Shown here: positions 62,008 to 64,000 of the stretch, piece after piece
Layout of the letters: every line of letters starts with the position of its first letter
How positions within the stretch are numbered: position 1 is the stretch's first letter
From: Kaistella sp. 97-N-M2
GTDB taxonomy: Bacteria; Bacteroidota; Bacteroidia; Flavobacteriales; Weeksellaceae
Assembly (NCBI RefSeq): GCF_021513235.1
Contig: NZ_CP090976.1
Location: 2,046,001-2,110,000, forward strand
DNA: 64,000 nucleotides
Direction of reading: 5' to 3'
Program-made: the position numbers and the translations under genes
The notes under the pieces: generated by a model
Databases searched by the model: none
What the model saw: only the letters and a program-made list of their open reading frames with translations
Told to the model about the DNA's origin: nothing

Positions 62008-63654
62008 ATGAAAAAAATCCTCTTTTTCCTCGGAGTTTCTTTACTGACGTGTTGTACAACCTTGAAAAATTCCAAAACGCAGGCTTTTAACTGGGAAGGT
62101 GCAAACGTCTATTTTTTGCTGACGGACCGATTTAACAATGGCGATAAGTCCAACGACGTTAATTTTGGACGAACCGAGAAAGCCGCAGTTTTGCGCGGTT
62201 TCGAAGGTGGCGATTTGCGCGGTATTATTCAGAAAATTGATGATAATTATTTTTCTGACCTTGGGATTAACGCCATCTGGATGACGCCGATTGTGGAACA
62301 GATTCACGGCGCCACGGACGAAGGAACAGGAAAAACGTACGGCTTTCACGGTTATTGGGCAAAAGACTGGACGGCCCTCGATCCGAACTTCGGTACAAAA
62401 GCAGATTTGAAAGAACTCGTCGATAAAGCTCATGCGAAAGGAATTCGCATCGTTTTAGATGCCGTTATCAATCACACCGGACCCGTGACAAGTGCTGATC
62501 CGGTTTATCCCAACACGTGGGTGCGAACGTCGCCGCAGTGCCAATACAGAAACTACGAAAATACGACGGCGTGTACGTTGGTCGCCAATCTTCCGGACGT
62601 TTTAACGGAATCTGACGTGCCGGCGGAACTCCCGCAAATGTTGGTCGACAAATGGAAAAAGGAGGGAAGGCTGGAGGCTGAAATGACCTCGCTGAACGAA
62701 TTTTTTGCGCGAACCGGTTATCCGAAAGCCCCAAAATATTACATTATGAAATGGCTCGCCGATTACGTTCAGGAGTTTGGGATTGATGGCTATCGCGTCG
62801 ATACCGTGAAGCACACGAATGAAGACGTCTGGAAAGATTTTCAGCAGGTTTGTCAGCAATCGTTTGAAATTTATAAACGAAACAATGCCGATAAAGTACT
62901 GGACAATAATTTGTTTTTCCTTGTAGGTGAAGTTTATGGATACGGAATTTCTCAAAAACAGGTCTACGATTTCGGCGATAAAAAGGTGAATTATTACCAG
63001 AACGGTTTTAAATCTTTAATTAATTTTGATTTTAAAGGTGATGCGAACAAACCGTATGAAGAATTATTTTCGAATTATTCAAAACTGCTGCATTCAGATT
63101 TAAATGGCAAAACAGTGATGAATTATCTGACGTCGCACGACGACGGTTCACCTTTCGATAAAGACCGAAAAAGAACCTACGAAGCGGCCACGAAATTGCT
63201 GCTTGCGCCCGGAATTTCCCAGGTTTATTACGGCGACGAAACTGCAAGATCATTACAGATTCCCGGCACCAATGGCGACGCGACCTTACGTTCCAACATG
63301 AACTGGAGCGATTTACAGGATAATGCAGGTACGAAAAAACTGTTGGAGCATTATCAAAAGCTCGGGAAATTTCGCGCAGACCATCCCGCCGTGGGCGCAG
63401 GTGTTCATCAGTATTTAGGAAGCGTTCCTGATTATTGGTTTTCCAGGATTTATGTCCGAGATGGCTTTTCCGATAAAGTTGTTATTGGATTAGATTTGCC
63501 GGCGGGAGAAAAAATTACAGATATTCTTAAGGTGTTCGCGGCAGGGACCAAATTACGGGACGCTTATTCAGGAAAGACGACCATTGTTACGAAAGATCTT
63601 TTGGCGATTGTTAATACGCCTTATTCCATCGTACTATTTGAAGAAATTCGGTAG
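62008..63654 (+). CDS. GH13 alpha-amylase-type lipoprotein
   Basis: A 548-residue exported enzyme with a lipobox near residue 15 (SLLTCC). The GH13 barrel has ANVYFLLTDRFNNGD at the start, LDAVINHTGPV as region I, and catalytic Asp265 (GYRVDTVKH), Glu308 (LVGEVYG) and Asp378 (TSHDDGSPF). The mid part contains a long insertion (PQCQYRNYENTTACTLV, with two Cys). It probably hydrolyses alpha-glucans outside the cell membrane, supplying glucose to the cell. The distance to glgBA is 43 kb, so no operon link. Confidence 0.93.
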   Translation: MKKILFFLGVSLLTCCTTLKNSKTQAFNWEGANVYFLLTDRFNNGDKSNDVNFGRTEKAAVLRGFEGGDLRGIIQKIDDNYFSDLGINAIWMTPIVEQIHGATDEGTGKTYGFHGYWAKDWTALDPNFGTKADLKELVDKAHAKGIRIVLDAVINHTGPVTSADPVYPNTWVRTSPQCQYRNYENTTACTLVANLPDVLTESDVPAELPQMLVDKWKKEGRLEAEMTSLNEFFARTGYPKAPKYYIMKWLADYVQEFGIDGYRVDTVKHTNEDVWKDFQQVCQQSFEIYKRNNADKVLDNNLFFLVGEVYGYGISQKQVYDFGDKKVNYYQNGFKSLINFDFKGDANKPYEELFSNYSKLLHSDLNGKTVMNYLTSHDDGSPFDKDRKRTYEAATKLLLAPGISQVYYGDETARSLQIPGTNGDATLRSNMNWSDLQDNAGTKKLLEHYQKLGKFRADHPAVGAGVHQYLGSVPDYWFSRIYVRDGFSDKVVIGLDLPAGEKITDILKVFAAGTKLRDAYSGKTTIVTKDLLAIVNTPYSIVLFEEIR

Positions 63655-63687
63655 GTAATTTATTTTGACAATGAAATCGTGACTACT

Positions 63688-64000
63688 TTAAATAAATGGT
63701 TGTTCCAGAAAATCGTTCAGCGGCTTCATGCTTTTGTAAATTTCCCCAAAGTTTTCGGCAGCATTTTTCGCCATCAAAGCCGCATCTGAGACGGGATGAA
63801 CGACGATAAAATTTTTAAGTTTAAGGAATTCGGCCATCGGATCTTCTTTCTCAAAATCATTCGGCACGCGTTTCAGTTTGCTTTCCACACTCAGCCCGCG
63901 GAAATTGTTTCGGAACTCTTTCTGTTCTAAAATTTTTCGGAATTCTTCATTGTTCGTGGAAATTTCTCGTCTTATTTCCTTTAAAACCGGAGGCTCGGGG
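63688..64000 (-). CDS. DUF2461 domain protein, C-terminal part (runs off the window)
   Basis: The frame is open from the window edge to the stop at 63688, giving 103 residues of the C-terminal part. It reads PEPPVLKEIRREISTNNEEF, then LSVESKLKRVPNDFEKEDP and LKLKNFIVVHPV. This pattern, with KLKRVPNDF and a following helix pair, matches DUF2461 (TIGR02453), a family of unknown function. The N-terminal part lies outside. Confidence 0.8.
   Translation of the reverse strand, partial: PEPPVLKEIRREISTNNEEFRKILEQKEFRNNFRGLSVESKLKRVPNDFEKEDPMAEFLKLKNFIVVHPVSDAALMAKNAAENFGEIYKSMKPLNDFLEQPFI

Noticed and set aside
1-64000. CRISPR array, prophage, insertion sequence or integrative element
   Set aside because: No evenly spaced direct repeats, transposase or integrase coding regions or phage genes were seen; the three tRNA genes show no obvious attachment-site duplication.

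Overview
The window reads as chromosome from a flavobacterium of the Weeksellaceae (Chryseobacterium/Kaistella-like). The evidence is AT-rich spacers with Bacteroidota-type -7 boxes (TAnnTTTG), gliding/type IX secretion genes (porU, gldJ), a fused secDF, two secreted proteins with type IX C-terminal sorting domains, a CarboxypepD_reg/beta-barrel receptor, an S46 dipeptidyl peptidase and a Bacteroidota DUF5723 protein. I see no integrase, transposase, CRISPR array or phage module. Most genes are housekeeping or cell-envelope genes.

Layout. 1-5.2 kb: porU (5' part) divergent from gldJ, then murF, a NUDIX hydrolase and an SRPBCC protein. 5.2-6.4 kb: an ABC ATPase and three tRNAs (Ser-GCT, Pro-TGG, Arg-TCT) on the minus strand. 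6.5-13.6 kb: amidase lipoprotein, aspA, an M16 peptidase with a frameshift, DUF5723. 13.8-18.3 kb: S46 peptidase, an uncharacterised two-gene unit, and an esterase with a glycogen-binding-like N-terminus. 18.5-22.5 kb: glgB-glgA and a small two-TM channel-like protein. 22.7-30.5 kb: DMT transporter, EEP-family hydrolase, L,D-transpeptidase, a retropepsin/PDZ protein paired with a membrane protein, and ppc. 30.8-40.2 kb: type IX-secreted subtilase, DegT aminotransferase-galE, TonB-type receptor, dapF-mltG, pnuC. 40.6-46.8 kb: amino-acid permease, a BNR/YCF48-like protein frameshifted in a T9 tract, hemN, GNAT, type IX-secreted sugar dehydrogenase. 47-55.6 kb: secDF, Tet-type MFS, tatA, PAP2, polA. 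55.7-64 kb: YciI, glycosyltransferase and amidohydrolase (frameshifted), then a surface-polysaccharide group (GT2, methyltransferase, flippase), a GH13 lipoprotein and the 3' part of a DUF2461 gene.

How they fit. PorU removes the sorting domains of type IX cargo such as the subtilase and the sugar dehydrogenase. GldJ belongs to the same gliding/secretion machinery. MurF, DapF, MltG, the amidase and the L,D-transpeptidase build and remodel peptidoglycan. GlgB and GlgA make glycogen, with a divergent esterase that may bind the same polymer.

Three genes (M16, BNR-like, amidohydrolase) are each broken by a single-base indel. This could be real inactivation, homopolymer slippage or assembly error. 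Nothing here is a clearly new multi-gene system. The best leads are the uncharacterised pair at 16.2-17.1 kb, the channel-like protein with an altered filter, the T9 tract in a signal peptide, the palindrome in the hemN leader and an odd non-coding segment after secDF.
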